Positions 52,176 through 60,132 of a stretch of 64,000 nucleotides of DNA are shown piece by piece; within the stretch, counting starts at the first letter, position 1, and each line of letters opens with the position of its first letter. Source of the stretch: Geothrix limicola (GTDB lineage: Bacteria; Acidobacteriota; Holophagae; Holophagales; Holophagaceae). Location: NCBI RefSeq assembly GCF_030268085.1, contig NZ_BSDE01000010.1, positions 1-64,000 on the forward strand. Direction: 5' to 3'. A program made the translations under genes and the position numbers. Below the pieces are notes generated by a model. The model did no database searches. It saw only the letters and a list, made by a program, of their open reading frames with translations, and was not told the origin of the DNA.

Positions 52176-53299
52176 AGGGGAAGGCCCACCGCCCCTATGA
52201 ATTCGGCGTGAAGGTGAGCCTAGCAGTCACCCACAAGGAGGGTTTCTGCGTGGGCATCCAGACCTGCCCCGGCAATCCCTTCGATGGACACACGCTGGAG
52301 GGACAACTCGACCAGGTGGAACGCCTCACCGGCAAGGTTCCCAACACCTCCTTCGTGGACAAGGGCTACCAGAGACACGGCGTGGATCCAGGCAGAAGCC
52401 GGGTCCTCATCAGCGGCACGCGCAAGCTCGGCTACCGTCGCGCCCTGGAGCTTGATCCCAACGATGCGAACAACACCAGCAACTTTGCGTTGTTCATGTA
52501 TAACGTCCGAAAAAATTACGAAGAAGGCGAGCGCCTCTACCGTCGCGCCCTGGAGCTTGACCCCAACGATGCGGACAACACTAGCAGCTTCGCGTCGTTC
52601 ATGAATGACGTCCGCAAGGACTACGACGAAGCCGAGCGCCTCTACCGTCGCGCCCTGGAGCTTGATCCCAACGATGCGGGCAACACCGGCAACTTCGCGG
52701 TGTTCATGAATAACGTCCGAAAAAACTACGACGAAGCCGAGCGCCTCTACCGTCGCGCCCTGGAGCTTGATCCCAACGAGGCGCACCACACCGGCAACCT
52801 CGCGTCGTTCATGAATGACGTCCGAAAGGACTACGACGAAGCCGAGCGCCTCTTCCACCGCGCCCTTGAACTCGATCCCAACGATGGGGACAACATCGCC
52901 AACTTCGCCTCCTTCGAACTCAGCAGAGGCAGAGATACCGAAGCCCGCGCTCTCGCCGTTCGCGCGTGGAATGGGGAGCGGTCCACCCCGCTGCAATGCC
53001 GAGCCGAGGCCGCACTCTACCTACTCCTTCTAGACCGCAAAGAATCTCGGCCGATCAAAGGCGGTTTGGCCAGACTGAAGGGCCTGATGGTCAGGGAGTT
53101 CGCTCGCGGCAATTGGTCCTTCGAATCCGCGTTCCAGGCCGTATTTCCCCATCTCCTGGAAAACGAGCCCCCCTTTTTTCGAGCCCTGGGTGAGGCGATC
53201 CTCGACGCGACCCTGGTACAAGCCCTGGATGCATTCCCCCTTTGGTCTGAAACCGAATCCAGCGATCCATCCCTGCCATGGCCTGATTCGGCCTCGTAG
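52034..53299 (+). CDS. Chimeric open frame: IS5-type transposase remnant fused to TPR repeats
   Basis: The 421-residue frame has three parts. The first 45 or so residues are antisense to the cytochrome remnant and are not real protein. Residues about 47-133 match the catalytic part of IS5/IS1182-type transposases (KGKAHRPYEFGVKVSLAVTH, PGNPFDGHTLEGQLDQVERL, VPNTSFVDKGYQ). From residue 134, five 35-residue TPR-like repeats follow, then a helical tail of about 115 residues. The join is in frame. Whether it is expressed is unknown; no convincing start or ribosome site was seen, and the TPR part may be a gene that lost its own start. Confidence 0.6.
   Translation: MGNGRQLSALVAPSSMHRASLVSDDVSWRSATGRSNHPCHPKCDTRGKGKAHRPYEFGVKVSLAVTHKEGFCVGIQTCPGNPFDGHTLEGQLDQVERLTGKVPNTSFVDKGYQRHGVDPGRSRVLISGTRKLGYRRALELDPNDANNTSNFALFMYNVRKNYEEGERLYRRALELDPNDADNTSSFASFMNDVRKDYDEAERLYRRALELDPNDAGNTGNFAVFMNNVRKNYDEAERLYRRALELDPNEAHHTGNLASFMNDVRKDYDEAERLFHRALELDPNDGDNIANFASFELSRGRDTEARALAVRAWNGERSTPLQCRAEAALYLLLLDRKESRPIKGGLARLKGLMVREFARGNWSFESAFQAVFPHLLENEPPFFRALGEAILDATLVQALDAFPLWSETESSDPSLPWPDSAS
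52172..52432 (+). mobile_element. IS5/IS1182-type transposase internal fragment
   Basis: About 87 codons encode KGKAHRPYEFGVKVSLAVTH through VDKGYQRHGVDPGRSRVLIS, the part of IS5-group transposases that holds one catalytic aspartate. Both ends of the transposase are missing: it abuts the cytochrome remnant on the left and TPR repeats on the right. Confidence 0.85.
52433..52957 (+). repeat. Five tandem 105-bp TPR-coding repeats
   Basis: Units start at 52433, 52538, 52643, 52748 and 52853. Each encodes a 35-residue motif close to YRRALELDPNDADNT plus FMNDVRKDYDEAER. The first four units are nearly identical at the DNA level, a sign of recent expansion or homogenisation; the fifth diverges in its second half. 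Confidence 0.92.
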
Positions 53300-53635
53300 C
53301 GCGTTCTGTGGGCTCCCAGAGTGGTTCTGTGGCTCTTCGAATGTGAGGATGGCCTTCACCTGCTTGCCTTTGTCGCCCTCCAACGCCACAAGGTCGGCAT
53401 TCTTGATGGTTAGGGTGGGCTTGGACTCCCTGTTGAGGGGATGCGGGCACTGACCCCTGTCAGAGCCCACCAGCACAAGCTGCAAGCGGGCTTACCGCCT
53501 GGCGTTCTCACTCATGGGTCAGGCAGCCTCGCCAATCAAAGTCAAATGCGGGCCAGATAGACATGGCCTGAGGGGGTCCGGCCGGTCCAATCCCGGCCGG
53601 AGTTTCATCCCGAAGGTAGGCCCGCGGTAGGCCAA
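53300..53635. other. Non-coding stretch between the TPR frame and tRNA-Asn
   Basis: I see no complete gene. On the minus strand, about 45 codons near 53330-53440 (with SKPTLTIKNADLVALEGDKG) read like protein and could be a fragment of a lost gene. I do not recognise its family. Confidence 0.4.
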
Positions 53636-53664
53636 AGAAAAAGGCCACCGGGTCAAGGTGGCCT
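53636..53664 (-). terminator. Terminator of the tRNA-Asn transcript
   Basis: AGGCCACC (53642-53649) pairs with GGTGGCCT (53657-53664), and five T residues follow on the minus strand, 17 bases past the tRNA end. Confidence 0.85.
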
Positions 53665-53680
53665 AAGTGCTTGGTTTTGC

Positions 53681-53756
53681 TGGCTCCGGAGGAGGGATTT
53701 GAACCCCCGACCTAGTGATTAACAGTCACCCGCTCTGACCCCTGAGCTACTCCGGA
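53681..53756 (-). tRNA. tRNA-Asn (GTT)
   Basis: The 76-base cloverleaf has acceptor TCCGGAG/CTCCGGA, the D arm GCTCAGGGGTCAGAGC, anticodon loop CTGTTAA with anticodon GTT at 53721-53723, T arm GGGGGTTCAAATCCCTC and an encoded CCA. It borders the decayed accessory patch and could be its attachment site. Confidence 0.97.
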
Positions 53757-53836
53757 AAAAGGTCGAACGTCCATTCTACCGGATGGGCGCGTGGTTTCAA
53801 GCGTCAGGGTGCGGGATCTGTGATCCCGGTCCACGG

Positions 53837-54421
53837 CTAGGCCCGCTGGAGCTCCATGAGGATCTGGCGGGCGGAGGCCTTGAGGGTTTCGATGACGCCG
53901 GTGCCCTTGTTGGCCACGGCTTCGATCATGGGCTCACCGCGGAACCGGAGCAGGCGTTCCATCTCCTGCACGGGCGCGGCCGAGGGCATGTCCCGCTTGT
54001 TCAGCTGCAGCACGTAGGGGATGGAGCGGATGTCGAACCCGTTCTCCTTGAGGTTCGTGGCCAGGTTGGCGATGGATTCGATGTTCGCCTCCATGCGGGC
54101 CTTCTGGCTGTCGGCGACGAAGATGATGCCGTCGCAGCCGCGGAGGATGAGCTTGCGACTGGCATCGTAGAAGACCTGGCCGGGCACCGTGTAGAGGTGG
54201 AAGCGGACCTTGAAGCCCTTGACCGTGCCCATGTCGAGGGGCAAGAAATCGAAGAACAGCGTGCGGTCGGTTTCTGTGGCGAGGCTGACGAGCTTGCCCC
54301 GCTTTTCGGGGTTGGCCTGTTCGAAGATCCACTGGATGTTGGTCGTCTTGCCGCAGAGGCCCGGGCCGTAATAGACGATCTTGCAGTTGATCTCGCGGGA
54401 CGCGTAGTTGATGAAGGTCAT
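53837..54421 (-). CDS. mglA: MglA-type small GTPase
   Basis: The 194-residue Ras-like GTPase sets cell polarity and drives motility or pilus positioning. The P-loop is YYGPGLCGKTTNIQW, the switch region FFDFLPLDMGTVKGFKVRFH and VPGQVFYDASRKLILRG, and the guanine motif LQLNKRDMP. As in Myxococcus MglA, a cognate roadblock protein is encoded just upstream (15-base gap), so this is an mglBA operon. Confidence 0.93.
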   Translation of the reverse strand: MTFINYASREINCKIVYYGPGLCGKTTNIQWIFEQANPEKRGKLVSLATETDRTLFFDFLPLDMGTVKGFKVRFHLYTVPGQVFYDASRKLILRGCDGIIFVADSQKARMEANIESIANLATNLKENGFDIRSIPYVLQLNKRDMPSAAPVQEMERLLRFRGEPMIEAVANKGTGVIETLKASARQILMELQRA

Positions 54422-54436
54422 GGCGCGTCCTGGGCC

Positions 54437-54934
54437 TCAGTCGCCAAACAGGCGATCGATGTCTTCGTCGGTGATCTCCGAGAAGGGGCTCTCGAAGCGG
54501 CTGCCCGCATCGGATTCCTTCTGGGCGCGCTGTTCGACCTGGTCGAAGATCTCCTGCAGCTCCTTGCTGGCCTTCTTCACGCGCAGGCGCACGAGGGCGA
54601 GGCTGGAATTCTGATCGAAGATCACGACGAGGATGCCGCGCTTGCCCACGATGGAGATGTGCAGGTTGTCCTTCTCCCCCTCGTGGAAGAGCAGGCTGAA
54701 TTCCTTTTCGCCGATCAGCTTGGCTAGGCCGTCCGTCGCGGCGACATTGCCGGCTGTGAGGGAGGCGAGGCTGGTGGCGTCGATGCTCTTCACGTCCCCG
54801 GCCGCGGCGATCTGCTGACCGTTCTTGTCCACCAGGAAGACCACTTTGGCGGAAGCGTCCTTCTCCAGGCGGCCAATGATCTCCTGGAGGAGTTTGTACT
54901 CCTCCTCAAACAACATGAGATCCAGCTTTGCCAC
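54437..54934 (-). CDS. mglB: Roadblock/LC7 protein MglB, GTPase-activating partner of MglA
   Basis: The 165-residue protein has one roadblock domain (VVFLVDKNGQQIAAAGDVKS, FSLLFHEGEKDNLHISIVGK, ILVVIFDQNSSLALVRLRV) and an acidic C-terminal tail. MglB dimers stimulate MglA GTP hydrolysis at the lagging pole. GTG at 54934 with GGAGG five bases upstream is the best start; the upstream in-frame ATG lacks a site. Confidence 0.9.
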   Translation of the reverse strand: MAKLDLMLFEEEYKLLQEIIGRLEKDASAKVVFLVDKNGQQIAAAGDVKSIDATSLASLTAGNVAATDGLAKLIGEKEFSLLFHEGEKDNLHISIVGKRGILVVIFDQNSSLALVRLRVKKASKELQEIFDQVEQRAQKESDAGSRFESPFSEITDEDIDRLFGD

Positions 54935-54976
54935 GACCGCCTCCGAGGGACTGATAGCTGGAGGATACCGCACTTT

Positions 54977-55813
54977 TCAGTAGGCTCCGGAGCCTGTGCC
55001 GCCGCTCACGACCGCCACGGAGGCGGACAGGCCCAGCCGCGTGGCGCCGGCCCGGACCATCTGGAGCGCGACCTCGTAGGTGCGGATGCCTCCGGAGGCC
55101 TTCACGCCGAGTGCGGGACCCACCGTCTGGCGCATGAGGGCCACGTCGGCCTCGGTGGCGCCGCCGCTGGAGAAGCCCGTAGAGGTCTTCACGAAGTCCA
55201 GACCGGCCTCCTGGGCCAGCTCGCAGGCCCGCACCTTTTCGGCGTCGCCCAGCAGGCAGGTTTCCAGGATTACCTTGAGCACGGCCGGTGCGGGAACGGC
55301 GGCCCTCAGGCCCGCGAAGTCCCGGCGCACGGCTTCCCAGTCCCCGGCCCGGGCGGCGCCGATGGCGAGGACCATGTCGATCTCCTGGGCCCCGTCCTTC
55401 AGCGCCGTCTCGGCTTCGAAGGCCTTGGCGCGAAAGGCGGAGGCTCCGAGGGGGAACCCGACGACGGTGCAGGTGCGAACCCGGCTGCCCTTGAGGAGGG
55501 AGGCCGCGAGGGGCACCCACAGGGGATTCACGCACACGGAGGCGAAGCCGTGGGCCAGCGCCTCGGCGCAGAGGGTCTCCACCTGGGCGCCGGTGGCATC
55601 GGCCTTCAGCAGGGTGTGGTCGATCAACGGCGACAGGTCCCAGGGGCCTTCCGTGGGAGCGATCTGTCCGAGGGCCCGGTGATGCACGCCCCGTGCGTCG
55701 CGGAACAGGCCGTAGCCTTCGGTGCAGCCCAGGAGCTGGGTCACGCCAGCCTTCGGCAGTTCGGGAACCCGTGCGCGGATTTCGGCGGTGAGGTCGAGCA
55801 GCGGATCGATCAT
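54977..55813 (-). CDS. deoC: Deoxyribose-phosphate aldolase with N-terminal extension
   Basis: The enzyme splits 2-deoxyribose-5-phosphate into glyceraldehyde-3-phosphate and acetaldehyde. The aldolase core (from about residue 60) shows LIDHTLLKADAT, VCVNPLWVPLAASLLKGS, LKVILETCLL, the Schiff-base lysine in FVKTSTGFSSGGATEADV and GVKASGGIRTYEVAL. The 278-residue length includes about 60 extra N-terminal residues, seen in some DeoC proteins. Its acetaldehyde product is a conceivable substrate for the AOR enzyme far upstream. Confidence 0.93.
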   Translation of the reverse strand: MIDPLLDLTAEIRARVPELPKAGVTQLLGCTEGYGLFRDARGVHHRALGQIAPTEGPWDLSPLIDHTLLKADATGAQVETLCAEALAHGFASVCVNPLWVPLAASLLKGSRVRTCTVVGFPLGASAFRAKAFEAETALKDGAQEIDMVLAIGAARAGDWEAVRRDFAGLRAAVPAPAVLKVILETCLLGDAEKVRACELAQEAGLDFVKTSTGFSSGGATEADVALMRQTVGPALGVKASGGIRTYEVALQMVRAGATRLGLSASVAVVSGGTGSGAY

Positions 55814-55858
55814 GGCTCCATGATGGCCGGGCAGGAGGTTCGCGAAAAGCCGGACATG

Positions 55859-55884
55859 AAAAAGCGGGCCGAAGCCCGCTTTTT
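55859..55884. terminator. Terminator between the Lys-rich gene and deoC
   Basis: AAAAAGCGGGC (55859-55869) pairs with GCCCGCTTTTT (55874-55884) around CGAA. It is symmetrical and lies just past the stop of the Lys-rich gene. Confidence 0.88.
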
Positions 55885-55904
55885 CTGAACCAGGTGAAGC
55901 CTGA

Positions 55905-56558
55905 TTACTTCTTGGCTTCTTCCTTCTTCTCGGCCTTCTTCTCGGCCTTCTTTTCAGCCTTCTTTTCAGCCTTCTTCTCGGCCTTCTTCTCTTCCTTCTT
56001 GGGCTCGGCCTTCTTCTCTTCGGCGGTCAGGGCCTTCTTCTCGGCGGCAGGAGCCTCAGCCTTCTTGGCAGCCTTCTTCGCCTTCTTGGCCTTCTTCTCG
56101 GCCTTGGGGGCGGCTTCAGCCTTCTTCTCTTCCTTCTTCTCTTCGGCGGTCAGGGCCTTCTTCTCTTCCTTCTTAGGCTCGGCCTTCTTCTCGCCCTTCT
56201 TCTCAGCCTTCTTCTCGGCCTTCTTCTCTTCCTTCTTGGGCTCAGCCTTCTTCTCTTCGGCGGTCAGAGCCTTCTTCTCTTCCTTCTTGGGCTCGGCCTT
56301 CTTCTCGGCCTTCTTCTCGGCCTTCTTCTCGGCCTTCTTCTCGGCCTTCTTCTCTTCCTTCTTGGGCTCGGCCTTCTTCTCCTCGGCGGTCAGGGCCTTC
56401 TTGGCCTCTTCCTTCTTGGGCTCGGCCTTCTTCTCGGCCTTCTTTTCAGCCTTCTTCTCGACCTTCTCGACCTTCTTCGTCTCGGGCTTCTTGGCCTCTT
56501 CGGCGAAGACGGGGCTGATCAGAGCGGCGGCGACGAGCAGCGCAGCAAGCTTCTTCAT
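55905..56558 (-). CDS. Exported Lys/Ala/Glu-rich repeat protein
   Basis: The 217-residue product begins with a clean signal peptide (MKKLAALLVAAALISPVFAE). The rest is almost only Lys, Ala and Glu with some Pro and Thr, built from repeats of KKALTAEEKKAEPKKEE and AEKKAEKKAEKK; the LTAEEKK block occurs four times. It would be a charged, helical or disordered periplasmic polymer. Its role is unknown. The 170-base upstream region is unusually AT-rich and could hold a strong promoter. The minus-strand repeat also leaves a long meaningless frame on the plus strand. Confidence 0.82.
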   Translation of the reverse strand: MKKLAALLVAAALISPVFAEEAKKPETKKVEKVEKKAEKKAEKKAEPKKEEAKKALTAEEKKAEPKKEEKKAEKKAEKKAEKKAEKKAEPKKEEKKALTAEEKKAEPKKEEKKAEKKAEKKGEKKAEPKKEEKKALTAEEKKEEKKAEAAPKAEKKAKKAKKAAKKAEAPAAEKKALTAEEKKAEPKKEEKKAEKKAEKKAEKKAEKKAEKKEEAKK

Positions 56559-56730
56559 GGGGGTTCTCCCTGGGTTTATCCGGCACGGCCGGAAGTGCAG
56601 GACATCAAGCAGGCTTTGAGCCAATTCATAAATAAACAAATAAATAACCTTAAGCTAATTTGAAATTCACAAATTCTGTCGCATTCTGCAACTTGTGGCA
56701 GGCTGCGACGATTTTGGCCCCCGACGTCCG

Positions 56731-58101
56731 CTACTCGCCGTCGTGGAATCCGTAGCGCTTGAGCTTCCGATAGAGCGTGGTCCGATCCACCCCGAGAATC
56801 TCGGCGATGCGCTGTTTTTCCTTATGACGCCCAATCAGAACCTGGATGTACCGACGCTCCAGCTCATCGAGAGTAGGCCAATCCTCGATCAGCCCCGGCA
56901 CCGCCTCGCCCGCCTCCGGGCGGCGGAGGGCCCGCTTGAGCACGTCGGCCTGGATCTTGGCCGGCAGGTCATCCACGGCGATCTCCAAGCCCCGGCTCAG
57001 CTGGGTGAGATTCTCCACCGCGTTGCTCAGCTCGCGCACGTTCCCGGGCCACGAATAGGCTTCGAGCACACGCCGCGCCTCGGGATGAAGCTGGTAGCTG
57101 TGCCCGTCCTTCTGTCCGAATTCCGAAAGGAAATGATCCAGCAGGGCCGGAATGTCCTCCCGCCGCTCCCGCAGGGGCGGAACGGCCAGTTCCACCACTC
57201 CGAGCCGGTAGTAGAGGTCCTCCCGGAAGGTGCCGGCCTTGACCATCACCTGCAGATCCCGATTCGTGGCCGCGATGACCCGGGCGTCCACCTTGATGGT
57301 CTTGTTGCCGCCCACACGGCGGATCTCCTGCTCCTGGAGCACCCGCAGCAGGCGCACCTGGAAGCTGGGGCTCGTTTCGCCGATCTCGTCGAGGAAGATC
57401 GTGCCGCCCGAAGCCTCTTCGAATAGCCCCGGTTTTTCGCCGATGGCGCCCGTGAAGGAGCCCTTCACGTGGCCGAACAGTTCGGATTCCAGCAGGGTTT
57501 CCGTCAGCGCGCCGCAGTTCACCGCCACGAAGGCCCGATCCCGGCGGTCGCTGGAAAGGTGGATGCTGCGGGCCACCAGCTCCTTGCCCGTGCCGCTTTC
57601 ACCGGTGATGAGCACCGTGGCCCGGCTGTTCTGCAGGCTGGCGATGGTCTTGTAGACGGCCATCATCTTCGGGCTCGACCCGATCATGAGGCTGCGCTTG
57701 CCCTTGGGCGAGGCGCTTTGGGCCACGCCGTGGCCGCTGGATTGCCGGCGCGCCAGAGCGCGGGTCACGAGGGCCTTCAGTTCCTCGTTGTTCCAGGGCT
57801 TGCTGAGGAAGTCGAAGGCCCCTTCGCGCACGGCCTCGATGGCCGTTTCCAGGGTGCCGAAGCCCGAGAGCAGGATCGTGTCCACACCCAGGGGCTTGGC
57901 TTCCCGCAGCAGGTCCAGGCCATCCTTCTTGGCTTCCAGGTTGATGTCGGACAGCAGCAGATCGAAGGATTCCTTGTGCAGCAGCTCGATGGCCTTGTCC
58001 GGATGGGTGGCCTTGGCCACGTCCAGCCCCATGGTTTCCAGGAGCTCCTCCAGGAACTCGCAGGTCTCCTTGCTGTCATCCACCACGAGCACGCGGGCCA
58101 T
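56731..58101 (-). CDS. NtrC-family sigma-54-dependent response regulator
   Basis: The 456-residue protein has a receiver domain (MARVLVVDDSKETCEFL, phospho-Asp in LLLSDINLEAKKDGL), an AAA+ domain with Walker A GESGTGKELVARSI, the sigma-54 contact loop reading GSFTGA where GAFTGA is usual, Walker B GGTIFLDEIGE, and a Fis-type HTH (RIAEILGVDRTTLYRKLKRY). It activates sigma-54 promoters when phosphorylated. No kinase is adjacent; the orphan kinase at 10330 is one candidate partner. Confidence 0.93.
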   Translation of the reverse strand: MARVLVVDDSKETCEFLEELLETMGLDVAKATHPDKAIELLHKESFDLLLSDINLEAKKDGLDLLREAKPLGVDTILLSGFGTLETAIEAVREGAFDFLSKPWNNEELKALVTRALARRQSSGHGVAQSASPKGKRSLMIGSSPKMMAVYKTIASLQNSRATVLITGESGTGKELVARSIHLSSDRRDRAFVAVNCGALTETLLESELFGHVKGSFTGAIGEKPGLFEEASGGTIFLDEIGETSPSFQVRLLRVLQEQEIRRVGGNKTIKVDARVIAATNRDLQVMVKAGTFREDLYYRLGVVELAVPPLRERREDIPALLDHFLSEFGQKDGHSYQLHPEARRVLEAYSWPGNVRELSNAVENLTQLSRGLEIAVDDLPAKIQADVLKRALRRPEAGEAVPGLIEDWPTLDELERRYIQVLIGRHKEKQRIAEILGVDRTTLYRKLKRYGFHDGE

Positions 58102-58194
58102 GGGTACCCCCAAACCTAGAAGGTATCTCAAAGTGACCTAGCCCCGGTGGGGGAGCAGGGGTATGCTCGGGGGGCCCCTCCACGGAGAATTCCC

Positions 58195-58929
58195 ATGCGC
58201 ACCCTTCTGGCGTCTGTCTTTGCGGCCCTGATCGCCCTTCCAAGCCTGCTGGCTTCGGATCTCACCATCACCAGCCAGGTCACCGGCAAAGGCGCCTTTG
58301 CCAAGGATGGCACCCAGGTCCAGTACTTCAGCCCGAGCAAGATGCGCGTCAACCACGCGGCGTCCAAGATCGACAGCTTCGTGGACTACGGGCAGGAGGT
58401 CATCTACAGCATCGACCACAACAAGAAGGTCATCACCAAGCTCACCTTCAAGGACATGCAGGAGGCCATGCAGGCCATGGAGGACCAGATGGCCGGCATG
58501 CCCGAAATGGTGACGAAGATGATGTTCGGCGATGTCAGCGACATCAAGGTCGAGCAGCTGGGGCCCGACACCGTCATGGGCCGGCCCTGCAAGAAGGTGC
58601 GCATCACCCTCGGCAAGATGATCGAGGAGATGAGCGTGGATCCCAGCCTCCAGGTGCCGGTGCGGGATTACGCCAAGGCCATGACCATGGTGAACCGGAT
58701 GCCCGGACAGGCCGGCGCCCTCTTCAAGCGCATCTACGAGGAGACCGCCCGCCTCAAGGGTGTGCCGCTCCGCACCCACATCACGGGCCTGATGGGCATG
58801 GACGTCACCACCGAGGCCACGGCCATCTCCACCAGCTCCATCCCCGAATCCACCTGGGCCCTGCCTGCGGACTACACCGTGAAGGACGGCGGCAAGGAGA
58901 TGAAAGGCGCCATGAGGGGCAAGCACTGA
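58195..58929 (+). CDS. Exported DUF4412-like protein
   Basis: The 244-residue product has a signal peptide (LLASVFAALIALPSLLASD) and a Met-rich middle (DMQEAMQAMEDQMAGMPEMV) flanked by beta strands (KMRVNHAASKIDSFVDYGQE, GRPCKKVRITLGKM). The pattern fits DUF4412 proteins of unknown role in the envelope. GGAG lies upstream of the ATG. It is divergent from the NtrC-type gene. Confidence 0.7.
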   Translation: MRTLLASVFAALIALPSLLASDLTITSQVTGKGAFAKDGTQVQYFSPSKMRVNHAASKIDSFVDYGQEVIYSIDHNKKVITKLTFKDMQEAMQAMEDQMAGMPEMVTKMMFGDVSDIKVEQLGPDTVMGRPCKKVRITLGKMIEEMSVDPSLQVPVRDYAKAMTMVNRMPGQAGALFKRIYEETARLKGVPLRTHITGLMGMDVTTEATAISTSSIPESTWALPADYTVKDGGKEMKGAMRGKH

Positions 58930-58988
58930 AGCGCCAATTCACCTAGACTGAACGGGGCCCCTCGCGGGCCCCTTCCCTTGGATGCCCC

Positions 58989-59228
58989 ATGACCGCCCAA
59001 CCTTCCTTCGACGATGGCCTGGACCGGCTCGAGACGCTGGTGCAGCAGCTCGAATCCGGCAGCCTCAGCCTGGAGGAGGCCCTGGCCCGGTTCGAGGAGG
59101 GCGTCCAGCTGAGCCAGGCCCTGCAGAAGCAGCTGGCGGAGGCCCAGCGCCGGGTGGAGGTCCTGAAGGCCGGCCTGGGCGGCGAGTACCGCGCCGAGCC
59201 CCTGGACGAGGCCAAGGGATCCCGATGA
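58989..59228 (+). CDS. xseB: Exodeoxyribonuclease VII small subunit
   Basis: The 79-residue helical protein shows SFDDGLDRLETLVQQLESGS and SLEEALARFEEGVQLSQALQ, diagnostic of XseB. It works with XseA to degrade single-stranded DNA. It overlaps the next gene as ATGA; xseA is not in the window. An xseB-ispA-dxs order is common in bacteria. Confidence 0.95.
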   Translation: MTAQPSFDDGLDRLETLVQQLESGSLSLEEALARFEEGVQLSQALQKQLAEAQRRVEVLKAGLGGEYRAEPLDEAKGSR

Positions 59229-60124
59229 TCGACGCCGCGCAGGACGCCTCCGCCCAGGTCAAGGCGGACTTGGACCGCCTCATTCCGCTGCTTGACGCGT
59301 CGCTGACCGCGCCCTTCCGCCAGGGAGAGGCCGCCCGCCTGGGCGAAGCCGTGCGCTACAGCCTGGAGGCCGGCGGCAAGCGCGTGCGGCCCGTGCTCTG
59401 CCTGCTGGCCTGCGAGGCCGTGGGCGGCACCGCGGCCCAGGCCCTGCCGGGCGCCCTCGCCCTGGAATACGTCCACACCTATTCGCTCATCCACGACGAC
59501 CTGCCCGCCATGGATGACGACGACCTGCGCCGCGGACGGCCCACCAACCACAAGGTCTACGGCGAGGGGCACGCCATCCTGGCCGGAGACGCGCTGCTAA
59601 CCGAAGCCTTCGGTGTGCTCGCCGCCGCGGATCTGGAACCGGTTCGAAAGGCCGAGGCCCTCGCCCTCCTCGCCGAGGGCGCCGGCTGGCGCGGCATGGC
59701 CGGCGGCCAGGCCCTCGATCTGGAAGGCGAGAAACTCGAAGCCTACGACCTGGACCACCTCCGCCTCATCCACCGCCTGAAGACCGGCGCCCTGCTGCGC
59801 GCCTCCCTGGAAATCGGCGCGGTGCTGGGCGGCGCGGCCCCCGCGGAACGGGCGGCCCTGCGGGCCTACGGCGAGGCCATCGGCCTGGCCTTCCAGATCC
59901 AGGACGACATCCTTGATGCCACCGCCACGGATGCCGACCTGGGCAAACGCGCCGGAAAGGATGCCGGCAAGGGTAAGATCACCTACCCTTCCCTGCTGGG
60001 CCTGGATGGTGCCCGCAAAGCCCTGAGTGAAGCCACCGAGACCGCCCTATGTCATCTAGCCTCCCTTCCCAACCGCAATTCCTTGGCAGCCTGGGCGCGA
60101 TACCTGGCCCAGCGGGCCAAGTAA
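59225..60124 (+). CDS. ispA: Polyprenyl (farnesyl/geranyl-type) diphosphate synthase
   Basis: The 299-residue prenyltransferase condenses isopentenyl diphosphate with allylic diphosphates. The first aspartate-rich motif is LIHDDLPAMDDDDLRRGRPT and the second is FQIQDDILDATATDADLG, with AGGKRVRPVLCLLACEA at the IPP site. Chain length probably is C15, by analogy with IspA. The start overlaps the xseB stop. Confidence 0.93.
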   Translation: MIDAAQDASAQVKADLDRLIPLLDASLTAPFRQGEAARLGEAVRYSLEAGGKRVRPVLCLLACEAVGGTAAQALPGALALEYVHTYSLIHDDLPAMDDDDLRRGRPTNHKVYGEGHAILAGDALLTEAFGVLAAADLEPVRKAEALALLAEGAGWRGMAGGQALDLEGEKLEAYDLDHLRLIHRLKTGALLRASLEIGAVLGGAAPAERAALRAYGEAIGLAFQIQDDILDATATDADLGKRAGKDAGKGKITYPSLLGLDGARKALSEATETALCHLASLPNRNSLAAWARYLAQRAK

Positions 60125-60132
60125 GCCGACCC

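Noticed and set aside
52433-52957. CRISPR-like array
   Set aside because: Repeats are contiguous, 105 bases long, in frame and encode TPR units. There are no unique spacers or cas genes.
55894-56619. Phe/Ser-rich frame opposite the Lys-rich gene
   Set aside because: It is the reverse reading of AAG/GAG repeats. The minus-strand product has a signal peptide, a ribosome site and a terminator.
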